A stretch of 64,000 nt of DNA from Leeuwenhoekiella nanhaiensis (lineage in GTDB: Bacteria > Bacteroidota > Bacteroidia > Flavobacteriales > Flavobacteriaceae): NCBI RefSeq assembly GCF_002744755.1, contig NZ_KZ319288.1, positions 620,001 through 684,000 on the forward strand, in the 5' to 3' direction. Below the pieces are notes generated by a model, which searched no databases, was not told where the DNA came from, and worked only from the letters and a program-made list of their open reading frames with translations. Both the position numbers and the translations under genes were made by a program. Shown here in pieces: positions 35,125 to 45,410 of this stretch (its first letter is position 1; every line of letters begins with the position of its first letter).

Positions 35125-37569
35125 TTACTGTTCTAGCGTTAGCGTATACGTTTTACCGGGTTGCGTATTCAATTCGTATTCAAAAACAGGTTTGAGTTCC
35201 GGCTTTGTCAATTCCTGCGGATTTGCAATCAGGGGTTCAGGGATTTCAGGTGTTTGGAAAAATTGATTTTCAACTTCTCCATTAATTTCTGATAAACCTT
35301 CGCCTTTTAAAGGTTCATACGAACGAACACGACACACACCTCCCAATTCTGAAGTAATTTTGATTGTTTTCACTTTATTATTTTCCCATTCCAGATCTAC
35401 CTGAAAACCACCACGGGTTTTAAGACCGCTTATCGAGCCTTTGCTCCAGGCATCGGGTAAGGCCGGTAAAATATGAATGGCCCCATCGTGACTTTGCAGC
35501 AGCATTTCAGCAATCCCGGCCGTGCAGCCAAAATTCCCATCAATCTGAAAGGGTGGGTGCGCATCGAATAAATTGGGATAGGTACCTCCGCGTTGCTTGC
35601 CATCAGGCTGAATGGATGGTGTGAGCTGATCCTGAATCAGTTTATACGCGTGATTGCCGTCGAGCAGGCGTGCCCAAAGGTTTACCTTCCAGCCCATAGA
35701 CCAACCGGTAGACTCATCACCACGTGCTACCAAAGACGTTTTAGCCGCCTCAAAAAGCTCAGGGGTGCGATAGGGTGAAATTTGATTGGAAGGATACAGG
35801 CCGTATAAATGCGATACATGTCGATGATTATCTTCTGGATTATCCCAGTCGTACATCCACTCCTGTAATTGTCCCCATTTGCCGATTTGCATTGGCGGCA
35901 AACGCTTAAGACTCGCTTCAATCTGCGCTAAAAGTTCGCTTTCTTTATTTAGAATTTTTGCAGCTCTCAGGGTTTTGGTAAATACATCAAAAACCAGTTG
36001 ATTGTCCATCGTTGCTCCCGCAGTCACCGATTCAGGATGATCGCTGTACGGCGCATTTTCAGGTGAAATAGAAGGCACGATCACCAACCAGTTATGCTCG
36101 GGCTCTTCTACCAGAAAATCCTGTAAAAAGCGTGCTGAACCTTCCAGAATTGAGTAAACTGAATCTAAAAATTGCGTATCGCCGGTGTATTCATACTTAT
36201 CAAACAAATGCTGCGAAAGCCAGGCGCCGCCCATAGGCCACATTCCCCAGAAGGACCCGTCTACCGGACCGGTAATGCGCCAGATATCGGTATTGTGATG
36301 TGCAACCCAGCCTGAAGCTCCGTACATGTCGCTGGCGGTTTGTTTTCCGGTTTCAGACAATTCGCGTATCATTTGAATCAAGGGCTCGTGCAGTTCTGAA
36401 AGATTGGTACTTTCAGAAGGCCAGTAATTCATTTCGGTATTGATGTTTATGGTGTATTTACTGTCCCAGACCGGTTTTAAGTCATTTGCCCAAATACCCT
36501 GTAAATTGGCCGGTTGGCCGCCGGGGCGCGAAGACGAAATGAGCAGATACCGCCCAAACTGAAAATACAAAGGCACCAGGGTCAGATCGGTTCCGTCTTT
36601 AAAATTAGCAACGCGGGCATCGGTGGTTTCCGAGTTGGAAGTGATTTCGCCCAGACTGAATTGAACCCGATTGAAATAGGATTGATAATCTGCTATATGT
36701 GCACGCTTTAAATCTTCAAATTCCTGTTGAGAAGCGGCGTCTAAAAAAGACATCGCTTTAGCTTCGGCATCCCCGCCGATATCGTTATAGCTTTTAAAAT
36801 TGGTAGCCATTGAGATGTATAAAGTGGCAGCATCTGCGTTGGAAATTTCCAGTTTGTTTTCACTTTGCGAAAGGCTTCCGCCGCTGGTTTTTGCTTTTAC
36901 CTGAGCTTCAAATTTCACGGCACCTGCAACACCCTCGTGATCGCTCGAAGTTCCCTGTAAACGAAGTATATGTTCATCATCAACAAAAGAAGTGGCTCGC
37001 TCTTCCCTGGTTAAAGAAGCTGTAAAATTGAGTTTTCCTTGTTCACTTGCGGTAAGTTGAACCACAATAACCTGATCGGGGAAAGAAGAAAAAACTTCCA
37101 TCTTATAAGCGACACCATCTCGAGACCATTGCGTGGTCGCCACAGCCGTTTCCAGGTCTAAGGTGCGCTCATAATCGGACACTGCTCCTGTATTTTTAAA
37201 GTCCAAATGAAGTTTCCCGAGCGTTTGATACGGCATTCCGCTTTTACCGCTAAAGAATTTTTGATTGACCAAATCCTGAGCTTCAGCGTATTTCCCATCA
37301 AAAATAAGTTGGCGTACCTGCGGCAGGGCTTCTTTAGCATTTGGATTGTCATTTCGATGTGGCTGCCCGGCCCAGAGTGTATTTTCATTCAACTGAAGAA
37401 TCTCGTGATTCGGATCGCCATAAATCATGGCTCCCAGACGGCCGTTCCCAACCGGAAGCGCCTCCACCCAAAGTTTAGCCGGCTCATCATAACGCAGCGT
37501 CATATCGGGCTGTTGGGCAAAAGCGGAAATACCCAGAAAAATCAATATTATGGTACTTTTAATCCTCAT
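35125..37569 (-). CDS. GH95 alpha-L-fucosidase / alpha-L-galactosidase
   Basis: A secreted inverting enzyme of family GH95, 814 aa, with a signal peptide ending near SAFAQQ. The N-terminal beta domain ([25 protein letters not shown]) leads to the (alpha/alpha)6 barrel. The asparagine pair activating water appears in [11 protein letters not shown], the acid is probably the Glu in SISPENAP, and FQIDGNFG matches the conserved Asp segment near the end of the barrel. GH95 enzymes split alpha-1,2-L-fucose or alpha-L-galactose. In Bacteroides ovatus a GH95 in the complex-xylan locus acts on L-galactose, so L-galactosidase is a fair guess here. It lies 13 bases after GH43/CBM6 and 4 bases before GH146. 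Confidence 0.9.
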   Translation of the reverse strand: MRIKSTIILIFLGISAFAQQPDMTLRYDEPAKLWVEALPVGNGRLGAMIYGDPNHEILQLNENTLWAGQPHRNDNPNAKEALPQVRQLIFDGKYAEAQDLVNQKFFSGKSGMPYQTLGKLHLDFKNTGAVSDYERTLDLETAVATTQWSRDGVAYKMEVFSSFPDQVIVVQLTASEQGKLNFTASLTREERATSFVDDEHILRLQGTSSDHEGVAGAVKFEAQVKAKTSGGSLSQSENKLEISNADAATLYISMATNFKSYNDIGGDAEAKAMSFLDAASQQEFEDLKRAHIADYQSYFNRVQFSLGEITSNSETTDARVANFKDGTDLTLVPLYFQFGRYLLISSSRPGGQPANLQGIWANDLKPVWDSKYTININTEMNYWPSESTNLSELHEPLIQMIRELSETGKQTASDMYGASGWVAHHNTDIWRITGPVDGSFWGMWPMGGAWLSQHLFDKYEYTGDTQFLDSVYSILEGSARFLQDFLVEEPEHNWLVIVPSISPENAPYSDHPESVTAGATMDNQLVFDVFTKTLRAAKILNKESELLAQIEASLKRLPPMQIGKWGQLQEWMYDWDNPEDNHRHVSHLYGLYPSNQISPYRTPELFEAAKTSLVARGDESTGWSMGWKVNLWARLLDGNHAYKLIQDQLTPSIQPDGKQRGGTYPNLFDAHPPFQIDGNFGCTAGIAEMLLQSHDGAIHILPALPDAWSKGSISGLKTRGGFQVDLEWENNKVKTIKITSELGGVCRVRSYEPLKGEGLSEINGEVENQFFQTPEIPEPLIANPQELTKPELKPVFEYELNTQPGKTYTLTLEQ

Positions 37570-37582
37570 TGTTTTTCTCTAT

Positions 37583-38956
37583 TTAGTTCTCTGAAAACAT
37601 CCAGTAATCAAAGAACATAATTTTAGTTGCTGCTTTTCCTCTAAAAACAAAATAGAGATCGTGCACGCCGCTTACTTTTTCAATCTCCTGAGAAACCAAA
37701 GCCCAGCGGTCGTCGCCTCCCGTCATCGGCACCTTGAACGAAGTTACCAGCGGCCCCTCTTTGCTGTCGAGGTGAACTTCCATACTTACATCGCTGTTGT
37801 GGGTGGTTCCCACACGAGCCGTAAAACGGGTTGCTCCTTCTGCTCTAAAATCAACATCCTTTACTTTGATGTAAGCATCATTCTTCATCGCGGTCACAAA
37901 AACACCAACACTCTCATTTTCGTGAGCTTTGACGCCCTCTGACCAGGCAATGGTTTCCGCTTCGGTTTTGATAAAGGGATTTAAAACCTGCAAACTTTTC
38001 TCAATTCCATCGGTCATTTGAAGCTCCGGGATGGTTCCATCTTTATCAAATTTCAACTCTTCAACCGCCACCGAACGCGTAAAACCACTACCTCCGGGAA
38101 GTGCCGCATTGTGATAGAACAGATAGGTTTTCCCTTTATAATCTATCACTCCCGGATGGTTTGTAAATGCCCCGCCCTGTCTGGGCATCACTTTGCCCTG
38201 GTAGGTATACGGTCCGGTTATGTTTTTGCTGGTAGAATAGCCCAGGTGCTCTGGTAATGGCCCTGCGGCAAAAAAGAGATAGTAGAGTCCGTCGCGTTTA
38301 TACACCCAGGGACCTTCTTCATAGGTTGTGGGACGTCTTTCATTGGGTTCCCCTTCCCGCTTCCCAAATGCTTCGATGGTATTGGGTATTTGCTGAATTT
38401 CGCTTCCCAGCGTGATCATATCTTCATTAAGCTTTGCGTAATAACATACCGGATTACCCCAAAACAAATAAGCCTGCCCGTCATCATCAACAAACACCGC
38501 AGGATCAATATCTGCCTGACTTTCCTGAACTAGTGGTTTTCCTAATGGGTCTATAAAAGGGCCATACGGACTATCGCTCACTGCAACACCTATCCCGTTT
38601 TGTCCATTTCGGTCTGTTATAGGCACATACATATAAAACTTACCATCACGCTCTGTAGCTACCGGAGCCCAGGCATTGCGTAGCGCCCAATCAAAATCCT
38701 TATAACTCAGCACGGTACCATGATCGGTCCAGTTTACCATATCTTCGGTGGTATACAGGCGCCAGTCATCCATGGTAAACCAGGTAGAATCGTCCTCATC
38801 GTGTGAGGTATACAGGTAGACCTTACCGTTATAAACCATAGGAGCAGGATCTGCAGTATAATTGGTCTGTATAATGGGATTCTGGGCAAAAACCCTAGTA
38901 AAAGCCAGTAAGCTTAACAGTTGAAAAAGATTTTTTTGCTTCATCGTTTTATTCAT
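37583..38956 (-). CDS. GH43 beta-xylosidase/alpha-L-arabinofuranosidase with C-terminal CBM6
   Basis: A secreted enzyme of 457 aa. The GH43 propeller spans residues about 27-325: base Asp36 in TNYTADPAP, modulator Asp151 in [13 protein letters not shown], acid Glu214 in [13 protein letters not shown]6-type xylan-binding sandwich follows at about 330-457 ([14 protein letters not shown] to [11 protein letters not shown]). The ATG at 38956 overlaps the end of the GH97 gene by 8 bases. A second ATG at 38944 ([10 protein letters not shown]) gives an equally good signal peptide and no overlap, so the start is uncertain. GH43 with CBM6 is common for debranching arabinoxylan. It is the second gene of the operon. 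Confidence 0.88.
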   Translation of the reverse strand: MNKTMKQKNLFQLLSLLAFTRVFAQNPIIQTNYTADPAPMVYNGKVYLYTSHDEDDSTWFTMDDWRLYTTEDMVNWTDHGTVLSYKDFDWALRNAWAPVATERDGKFYMYVPITDRNGQNGIGVAVSDSPYGPFIDPLGKPLVQESQADIDPAVFVDDDGQAYLFWGNPVCYYAKLNEDMITLGSEIQQIPNTIEAFGKREGEPNERRPTTYEEGPWVYKRDGLYYLFFAAGPLPEHLGYSTSKNITGPYTYQGKVMPRQGGAFTNHPGVIDYKGKTYLFYHNAALPGGSGFTRSVAVEELKFDKDGTIPELQMTDGIEKSLQVLNPFIKTEAETIAWSEGVKAHENESVGVFVTAMKNDAYIKVKDVDFRAEGATRFTARVGTTHNSDVSMEVHLDSKEGPLVTSFKVPMTGGDDRWALVSQEIEKVSGVHDLYFVFRGKAATKIMFFDYWMFSEN

Positions 38957-40883
38957 TTACAATTACAAAACCACCTCCCGATTGCATGGTCAGGTTTAGT
39001 TTTCCGTTTTTAGGAATCTTTATTTCTTTGGTAAAAGTTTCTACATTTTTATCATCATTTATTAGCCTTACAGTTTTACCGGCTAAGAAAGAAAGGTCCA
39101 AATTCAGTTTTTTAGGCTCTGCTTCGGCATTTACTCCCGCAACATACCAGGTATCTCCATTTCGCCTTGCCAGTACCGAAAACTTCCCGGGATAGCCATC
39201 CATAAAACGGGTTTCATCCCAGGTTGTGGGTAATTCTTTGAGGAAATCAAGCTGAAAGTTCGGTGCATCGTCCAGGTTATTGGGCGTAAGCGCAAACATT
39301 TGTACCGGGTTTTGAAACAACACGCCCGTCGCCAATTGAAAGGCATCAGTAGTCAGCCGTTTTTGTCCGGATTTGTTTCCTCTATTTAAGTAATCGTTGA
39401 GCACCACGCCGCCAAATTCCATACTGGCGACAGCGTTGCGAATGAAGGGATGCAAAGTAGCGTTATAGGCCTCTTTTTTACGCACATCTTCCACAAAAAC
39501 CAGCATTTCTGAAGCTACAACCGCTTCACTACCCACAAAATTGGGATACATGCGCTCCCATCCGCGAGGCAGGGTGGTACCGTGAAAGATAATCATCAGT
39601 CCATAATCATTAGCATCTGAAAGAATGTCTTCGTACATGCGCATAGTTTCCTGCTTATCTCCACCAAAAAAGTCTACTTTAAGCCCTTTCACACCGGCTT
39701 TCTGAAGCCATTTCATCTCTTTTTTACGCTCAATAGAGGTATTCATTTTATTTAACGGAGTCTGGAAGGCGTCGTTTACAATCCCATTGGAGTTGTACCA
39801 AAGAAAAACACCCACATCTTTAGAAGCTGCGTAATCAATAAGTTCTTCCATTCGCTCGTAACCGATACGCTCATCCCACCAGGCATCGATGAGGATGTAT
39901 TTAAAATCCATTGCCGCTGCCAGATCGATATAGGCCTTTTGATCCTCGTAGTTCATACTGGCATCCTGCCAGATGATCCAGCTCCAACTGCCTTTACCGT
40001 ATTCGTATTCCTGAGAAGGCTCGTAAAGCGGCTCAACCACATCCCAGGGAATTGTGGTTTCTACCACAGGTTTTAAGCTTTTACCCACAGTAATTGTGCG
40101 CCAGGGCGTTATTCCCGGTAGGCCCAACTGAGCGCCGCTACTGCCAAAACCGTTATTTTCCTTTTCATTGGGGTATTCAATATAAAAAGTACCATCCTGA
40201 TACGCGCTTAAGTGCGAAGCCGGATATAAACTGCGCACACCGGTTTCGGAAAGTAAAACCCAATATTCATCCTTTACCTTATAGAGCGCGGGAAAAACAT
40301 AACCACCCGCAGCGGTTTGTTCAGCTATGGGCTTATCTGCCGTGTAGGCCGACTCATAACTGGGAGCGGTACGCGCAAAACCGGTCATAGGCCGCATCAC
40401 ATTTGATAAAAAAGAAGTAGTTTCCTGCGGAAAGCTAAAACCGGTAAGTTCCTTTTCTACAACAATAGCGCGGGTCTCACCCCATTTATCGATCTCATAC
40501 CGAAAAGCGATATCGTTATCGCTCACCTGAACTAAAACAGAAAACCGGCGATCTTTAGAATCCTTTACCGTATACCGAAGGGTGTTTGCATTATAAGTAA
40601 TCTGAGATTGTTTGATTTTATCCTGCTCATAGGTTTTAGAAACAGCATCCTTTACAGCTTCCACAAAAACCAAATCGTTGCTGAAATCCCCTTCATTTGT
40701 AACAAACCCTAAAGGCGCACCATCTATTAAGAGCACATCATCATAAGCAACCGAATACATTAATTTCCCTTCAAGTACGTTAAGCTCCATCTTGAGCGAT
40801 CCTTCCGGACTGGAAACCTGCTCTTGCTGAGCTTGTAGTAATAGGCTAAAACAAAGTAGAAAAGCGCTAAAAATTTTCTTCAT
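38949..40883 (-). CDS. GH97 alpha-glycosidase (retaining type), copy 2
   Basis: A secreted GH97 enzyme of 644 aa. I use the ATG at 40883 ([10 protein letters not shown]...) in place of one at 40895, because it starts the signal peptide directly. The fold order is N-terminal beta-supersandwich, TIM barrel and C-terminal sandwich. [14 protein letters not shown] provides Asp404 at the retaining nucleophile position, and [10 protein letters not shown] provides Glu453 as probable acid/base. It is the first gene of the eleven-gene minus-strand operon and is divergent from the HTCS regulator across 394 bases. With the GH97 at 23157 it forms a paralogous pair within one operon. Alpha-galactosidase is the favoured activity; alpha-glucosidase cannot be excluded. 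Confidence 0.9.
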   Translation of the reverse strand: MKKIFSAFLLCFSLLLQAQQEQVSSPEGSLKMELNVLEGKLMYSVAYDDVLLIDGAPLGFVTNEGDFSNDLVFVEAVKDAVSKTYEQDKIKQSQITYNANTLRYTVKDSKDRRFSVLVQVSDNDIAFRYEIDKWGETRAIVVEKELTGFSFPQETTSFLSNVMRPMTGFARTAPSYESAYTADKPIAEQTAAGGYVFPALYKVKDEYWVLLSETGVRSLYPASHLSAYQDGTFYIEYPNEKENNGFGSSGAQLGLPGITPWRTITVGKSLKPVVETTIPWDVVEPLYEPSQEYEYGKGSWSWIIWQDASMNYEDQKAYIDLAAAMDFKYILIDAWWDERIGYERMEELIDYAASKDVGVFLWYNSNGIVNDAFQTPLNKMNTSIERKKEMKWLQKAGVKGLKVDFFGGDKQETMRMYEDILSDANDYGLMIIFHGTTLPRGWERMYPNFVGSEAVVASEMLVFVEDVRKKEAYNATLHPFIRNAVASMEFGGVVLNDYLNRGNKSGQKRLTTDAFQLATGVLFQNPVQMFALTPNNLDDAPNFQLDFLKELPTTWDETRFMDGYPGKFSVLARRNGDTWYVAGVNAEAEPKKLNLDLSFLAGKTVRLINDDKNVETFTKEIKIPKNGKLNLTMQSGGGFVIVNE

Positions 40884-41277
40884 AAAGCAGTTCAAAATAA
40901 TTCGGTTTATGGTTAGACTAAAAAAATATCAAATGGTTTAAAAGACTATAAGTCTAAAATGCGTAAATTACAAAAAGTGTTTTGATTACATTTATGCATA
41001 GGTTTCCAAAGCTTTAATCTGGATAATTTTTGAGGATAATCATCTATTTTTGACATTATAAACATTTTAATTCAAAAAAGATTTAGAAACAGACCCTCTC
41101 AATGATTTATCTGTAACATCGTGATTTTCGGAACAGAAAAATAATCCACGTACTTTGTTATACTAAAAAGCAGAATAGGGCATTATTACATAGAATCAAC
41201 CAGGTATGGAAAGCTCAAAGTGTAATTAAATAAAATGCATCACATTCAATAATTACTGGCAAAGGCTCAAAAAATTT
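40884..41277. promoter_or_regulatory. Divergent region between catabolic operon and HTCS gene
   Basis: There are 394 AT-rich bases without a gene. Short copies of AGACT occur upstream of the GH97 start: TAGACTA at 40914-40920 and the small palindrome AGACT-ATA-AGTCT at 40944-40956. They are possible HTCS binding elements. A TATTTTTG that fits the -7 element lies at 41045-41052 on the plus strand but has no -33 at the right distance. No LacI-type site is visible here, unlike the susC upstream regions. Confidence 0.4.
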
Positions 41278-44200
41278 ATGACTCTCAAAAACTTCATCAT
41301 AGCATTGCTTTTGATTTGCGCAACAGCTTTTACCGGCTTGTTTTCGCAGGAGTTAAAAGAAAAACTTCAGTTTACTGAAGTTAAAAACCTGCCGGTTCAG
41401 CGGGCGGTTACGGCTTTTGCCCAGGATACTAATGGGTTTCTGTGGTTTTCTACCTATGGTGCCGGTCTTTATAAGTACGACGGTAGCACATTTACAACCT
41501 ATAAAGAAAGCTGGAAAGATGAAGAATCGCTTAGCAGCTCTTTGGTGCATGCGATTTATACAGATGATGCCGGTAATATCTGGCTGGGTACCGAAAAGGG
41601 GCTAAACCGCTATCGGCCAGAGACCGATGACTTTGAAAATACCAGCCTTCTCCATGAGAATAATGAAAAGCCCTTTGCCATTCATTGCATTGGGAGCATA
41701 GATGCTAAAACATTGATTGTTGGCTCTCATAACAATGGGGTGTATAAAGTAGATAAGTCTACCGGGGAAATCACAAAAATTCCTTTTGAAACTCCAATCA
41801 AAAATGACTGGCTTCGCTTTAACAGCATCGAAATCTTGCAGTCAAAGATTTATTTAGGTACTTCATTTGGACTTTTTGAGTATAACGAGCAGACTGGACA
41901 AATTGATCGTTGTGAATTTCTCTTAAACGGCGTTAGATCACGTATTCCCTATCATATAAGCAAATTGTGTACAGACTCTTCCGGCAATATGTGGATAGGT
42001 ACTTACAGTCACGGTCTTTTCAGACTTGACCTAAACGAAAAAATCTACAACTACCGGGAGCTTCCCATAACCACAAAACGTATTCTATCTATTGCCGAAA
42101 TAGATTATGGCAAAATGCTGGTAGGAACTGAAAATGACGGTCTTTTTATCCTGAATCAGGAAGGAAGGCTTTTAGACAATTATACACACAGTAAATTTGG
42201 TGAAAACCTGATTCAGTCTAATTCAATCTGGAGTCTGTTTACCGATAAGGATGATCGCATCTGGATAGGCTATTACAGCGACGGTATCAGCTTTTACGAT
42301 CCCGATTACGATAAGTTTAAAGACATTGAAAGTATACCTTTTAAAAACGAAAGTCTGCAGGACGGCTCAGTTACTGCAATAATAGAAGATCAACAATCAC
42401 GCCTTTGGATTGGTATGGACGGCGGTGGAATTGACGTATACAATAAAAAAACAGGTGACTTTACTCACCTCATAGATCCCAAGAATACCATCGCAACGGG
42501 CTTAAGTAGCGGAGACATTCAGGCGCTGTTTTTTGACAGTAAGGGCAACCTTTGGGCGAGTTCATGGAACGCCGGAATCTTCTTTCTTAAAAAAGGCTCG
42601 AAACAATTCATCAATTATACCGGAGAAAGCGGACTCGCTTCGCGAAGTACCATCTGCTTTGCTGAAGATTCAGAAGGCACGATTTACATTGGCACTTTTA
42701 ACGCGGGCCTATTGACTTTTGATCCTACAACTCAAACCTTCATACGCCTGGATAGTGAACCTTTCAGTAGTGCCGGAATGGCCAATTGTGATGTTCGTAA
42801 AGTGGTTATAGACAAAAACGGCTTGCTTTGGGTAGGTACTACCAAGGGTCTGTTTACCGTAAAAAAGACCCGGGATGGATACGAAGTACAAGCCCAGAAC
42901 ACAAAAATGTATGCTGCAAGACAAAGTGATGATTTACAATATTACATACTTTCTCTCTTCTTGGACGATGAGGAAAATGTGTGGATAGGTACAGATGGCG
43001 GAGGGCTATGCAAATACGACAAGAAAACAGATGCCTACATCTGGTTTCAGGAGGTCATAAATAAGCAAACTATCGCCTCAATTATAAGTGATTCTCAAAA
43101 CAGGCTATGGCTGGCCGGTAATAACGGGATCACCAGTTTTGACCCACGTAGCGAAGAGGTTATAAACTATACAGCCAATGATGGCCTTTTAGCGAATGAT
43201 TTCCATAACAATTCAGTCTTAAAAGATAATCAGGGCAGGTTGTATTTTGGCAGTTATAAAGGCATCAACTATTTTGATCCCACGGCTCTCAACACCTATA
43301 TGCAACAACCTGAGCTTTATTTTGCAGAGCTACGCTTATTTAATAAAAAGGTGACTCCCAAAACCGAAAATTCTCCGTTAAATGAGGTTTTATTTTCTAC
43401 CGATGCAATTACCTTAAAATCGCATCAGTCTGTATTTACCATTGAGTATGCCGCAATAGATTATACCAGGCCTTCTGATAACAACTATGCCTATATCCTA
43501 GAAGGTTTTGACAACTCGTGGAATTACGTTGGAAACACCCGAAGTGCCACCTATACAAACATTCCTCCGGGTAACTATACTTTTAAGGTCAAGGCCGCCA
43601 ATAATGACGGGGTTTGGACCGAAAAACCCATAGCTTTGAGTATAACCTTATTGCATCCCTGGTATGCGCAAACCTGGGCTATACTTCTGTATATATGGCT
43701 TGCGCTCATTTTGATCTATGTGACTTATCAATTTACGCAAAGCAGGATTGCCGAAAAGCGACTTATACAATATGAGCGCGACAAGAGGCGTCAGGAAGAG
43801 GAACTCAACAACAGAAAGCTTCAGTTTTTCACCAACATATCGCACGAGTTTCGTACCCCGCTTACGCTCATTAAAAATCCTATTGAGGATATTATATCTA
43901 ATAAAGAATACACCTTTCCCAAGTCTATTGCTGAAAAACATAAAAGTATTTTTCGCAATACCGAACGCCTAATCAGACTCATCAATGAATTGATGGATTT
44001 CAGAAAACTTCAGTTTAAAAAAACTACGTTAAAGGTTGAAAAAATAGCCATTACGCATTTCTGTGAGCAAATAGTTGCTCATTTTAAGGAGGAGGCTAAT
44101 CAGCGTAATATTGCCCTGGAAGTTTCTTCTGAAGAAGAAGACCTGCACGTATACGCAGACCCGGGAATGCTTGAAAAAATCATATTCAATCTCTTATCAA

Positions 44201-45408
44201 ATGCGTTTAAAGCAACTCCGGATAATGGTTTAGTTTCGGTTGCACTCAAACGAACGGACACTTCCATAATTCTGCCGGAAATCTCTTCTGAAACCCCGGT
44301 TGAAGCGCTAGAGATTCAGGTTGAAGACACCGGTTTTGGTATTCCGAAAGAGGAAATTGAAAAAGTATTTGACCCGTTCTATCAGGTTGAAGGTATGAAC
44401 AAGCAATACTATGGCGGCACGGGTATTGGTCTTGAGGTCGTGCGCAGTTTTCTGATTATGAATAAAGGAAAAATAGAAGTAAGTAGTAAGGTAAATAAAG
44501 GAACTACTTTTAGAATCTATCTGGGACTGGGTAAAGCTCATTTTTCTCCTAACGAACTCGCAACCAGCGCAGATTTGATACCGGAAGAAGAACCGGTAAA
44601 TCAAACACCTAAAGAGATTTCTATCTCCCACAATAATCTTCCGCAGATCAAGACAGCAGATAAAAACAACACGCTGCTTATTATTGAAGATAATTTTGAA
44701 CTTCGAAAATATCTGAAAGAACAACTTAAAGATTCCTATAAAATTGTTGAAGCCATCAATGGCGAAGAAGGACTCAATCTCGCCAGCAAGATCATTCCTG
44801 ATGTTATCATAACCGATGTGCTTATGCCGCAAATGGACGGTGTCACCTTCTGCCGAAAGCTTAAAAATGATTTAAAAACCAGTCATATCCAGGTGCTGAT
44901 GCTTACCGCAAAAGCGCAAACTGATGACTGGCTGGCAGGTCTTGATGCCGGTGCTGATGCTTATATCAACAAACCATTCAATATCAAAATTGTGCGGTCA
45001 CAGCTCAAACAGCTTATCGCTAACAGGCAAAAGCTATTCACCAAATATTTTCAGGAACTGAGCACGGCAGATCTGAAACTTAACAGCAGTTCTATTGATA
45101 AGAAATTCATTGCAAAGGTCATCAACTACATCTATCAAAACATCAGTGATCCTAAGCTTAATGTTGAAAATCTGGCTGAGGAATTGTCGCTGAGCCGTAG
45201 CCAGCTTTATCGCAAAATCAAAGCGCTTACCGGTCAGACGGCTAATGAATTCATACGCAAAATACGGTTGGAGAAAGCCAAAGAACTGCTGGAAAATGGC
45301 GAAGAATCGGTGAGTGAGGTAGGTTACAAAGTAGGTTTCTCAACCCCTTCCTACTTCACGCGCTGTTTTAAATCTGAATTTGGAAAGCTGCCTACAGAGG
45401 TAAAATAA
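41278..45408 (+). CDS. Hybrid two-component system (HTCS) sensor-regulator of the PUL
   Basis: A single-chain membrane sensor and transcription factor of 1376 aa. A signal peptide (to about residue 24) precedes a periplasmic two-bladed propeller sensor made of Reg_prop repeats (about 30-690, e.g. NIWLGTEKGLNRY). A Y_Y_Y domain (about 720-790) and one membrane helix (about 800-822, AILLYIWLALILIYVTY) come next. The cytoplasmic part has HisKA with His856 in NISHEFRTPL, the HATPase motifs NLLSNAFKATP and DTGFGIP, a receiver with Asp1180 in IITDVLMPQMDG, and a C-terminal AraC-type HTH (about 1290-1376). HTCS proteins bind an oligosaccharide in the propeller and activate neighbouring PUL operons; xylan oligosaccharides are the obvious candidates. 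The stop codon is 2 bases from the convergent GH10 stop. Confidence 0.95.
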   Translation: MTLKNFIIALLLICATAFTGLFSQELKEKLQFTEVKNLPVQRAVTAFAQDTNGFLWFSTYGAGLYKYDGSTFTTYKESWKDEESLSSSLVHAIYTDDAGNIWLGTEKGLNRYRPETDDFENTSLLHENNEKPFAIHCIGSIDAKTLIVGSHNNGVYKVDKSTGEITKIPFETPIKNDWLRFNSIEILQSKIYLGTSFGLFEYNEQTGQIDRCEFLLNGVRSRIPYHISKLCTDSSGNMWIGTYSHGLFRLDLNEKIYNYRELPITTKRILSIAEIDYGKMLVGTENDGLFILNQEGRLLDNYTHSKFGENLIQSNSIWSLFTDKDDRIWIGYYSDGISFYDPDYDKFKDIESIPFKNESLQDGSVTAIIEDQQSRLWIGMDGGGIDVYNKKTGDFTHLIDPKNTIATGLSSGDIQALFFDSKGNLWASSWNAGIFFLKKGSKQFINYTGESGLASRSTICFAEDSEGTIYIGTFNAGLLTFDPTTQTFIRLDSEPFSSAGMANCDVRKVVIDKNGLLWVGTTKGLFTVKKTRDGYEVQAQNTKMYAARQSDDLQYYILSLFLDDEENVWIGTDGGGLCKYDKKTDAYIWFQEVINKQTIASIISDSQNRLWLAGNNGITSFDPRSEEVINYTANDGLLANDFHNNSVLKDNQGRLYFGSYKGINYFDPTALNTYMQQPELYFAELRLFNKKVTPKTENSPLNEVLFSTDAITLKSHQSVFTIEYAAIDYTRPSDNNYAYILEGFDNSWNYVGNTRSATYTNIPPGNYTFKVKAANNDGVWTEKPIALSITLLHPWYAQTWAILLYIWLALILIYVTYQFTQSRIAEKRLIQYERDKRRQEEELNNRKLQFFTNISHEFRTPLTLIKNPIEDIISNKEYTFPKSIAEKHKSIFRNTERLIRLINELMDFRKLQFKKTTLKVEKIAITHFCEQIVAHFKEEANQRNIALEVSSEEEDLHVYADPGMLEKIIFNLLSNAFKATPDNGLVSVALKRTDTSIILPEISSETPVEALEIQVEDTGFGIPKEEIEKVFDPFYQVEGMNKQYYGGTGIGLEVVRSFLIMNKGKIEVSSKVNKGTTFRIYLGLGKAHFSPNELATSADLIPEEEPVNQTPKEISISHNNLPQIKTADKNNTLLIIEDNFELRKYLKEQLKDSYKIVEAINGEEGLNLASKIIPDVIITDVLMPQMDGVTFCRKLKNDLKTSHIQVLMLTAKAQTDDWLAGLDAGADAYINKPFNIKIVRSQLKQLIANRQKLFTKYFQELSTADLKLNSSSIDKKFIAKVINYIYQNISDPKLNVENLAEELSLSRSQLYRKIKALTGQTANEFIRKIRLEKAKELLENGEESVSEVGYKVGFSTPSYFTRCFKSEFGKLPTEVK

Positions 45409-45410
45409 GT

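Noticed and set aside
41045-41052. TATTTTTG as an HTCS promoter
   Set aside because: It matches the -7 element but lacks a TTG at 18-21 bases upstream; mentioned in the intergenic entry only.
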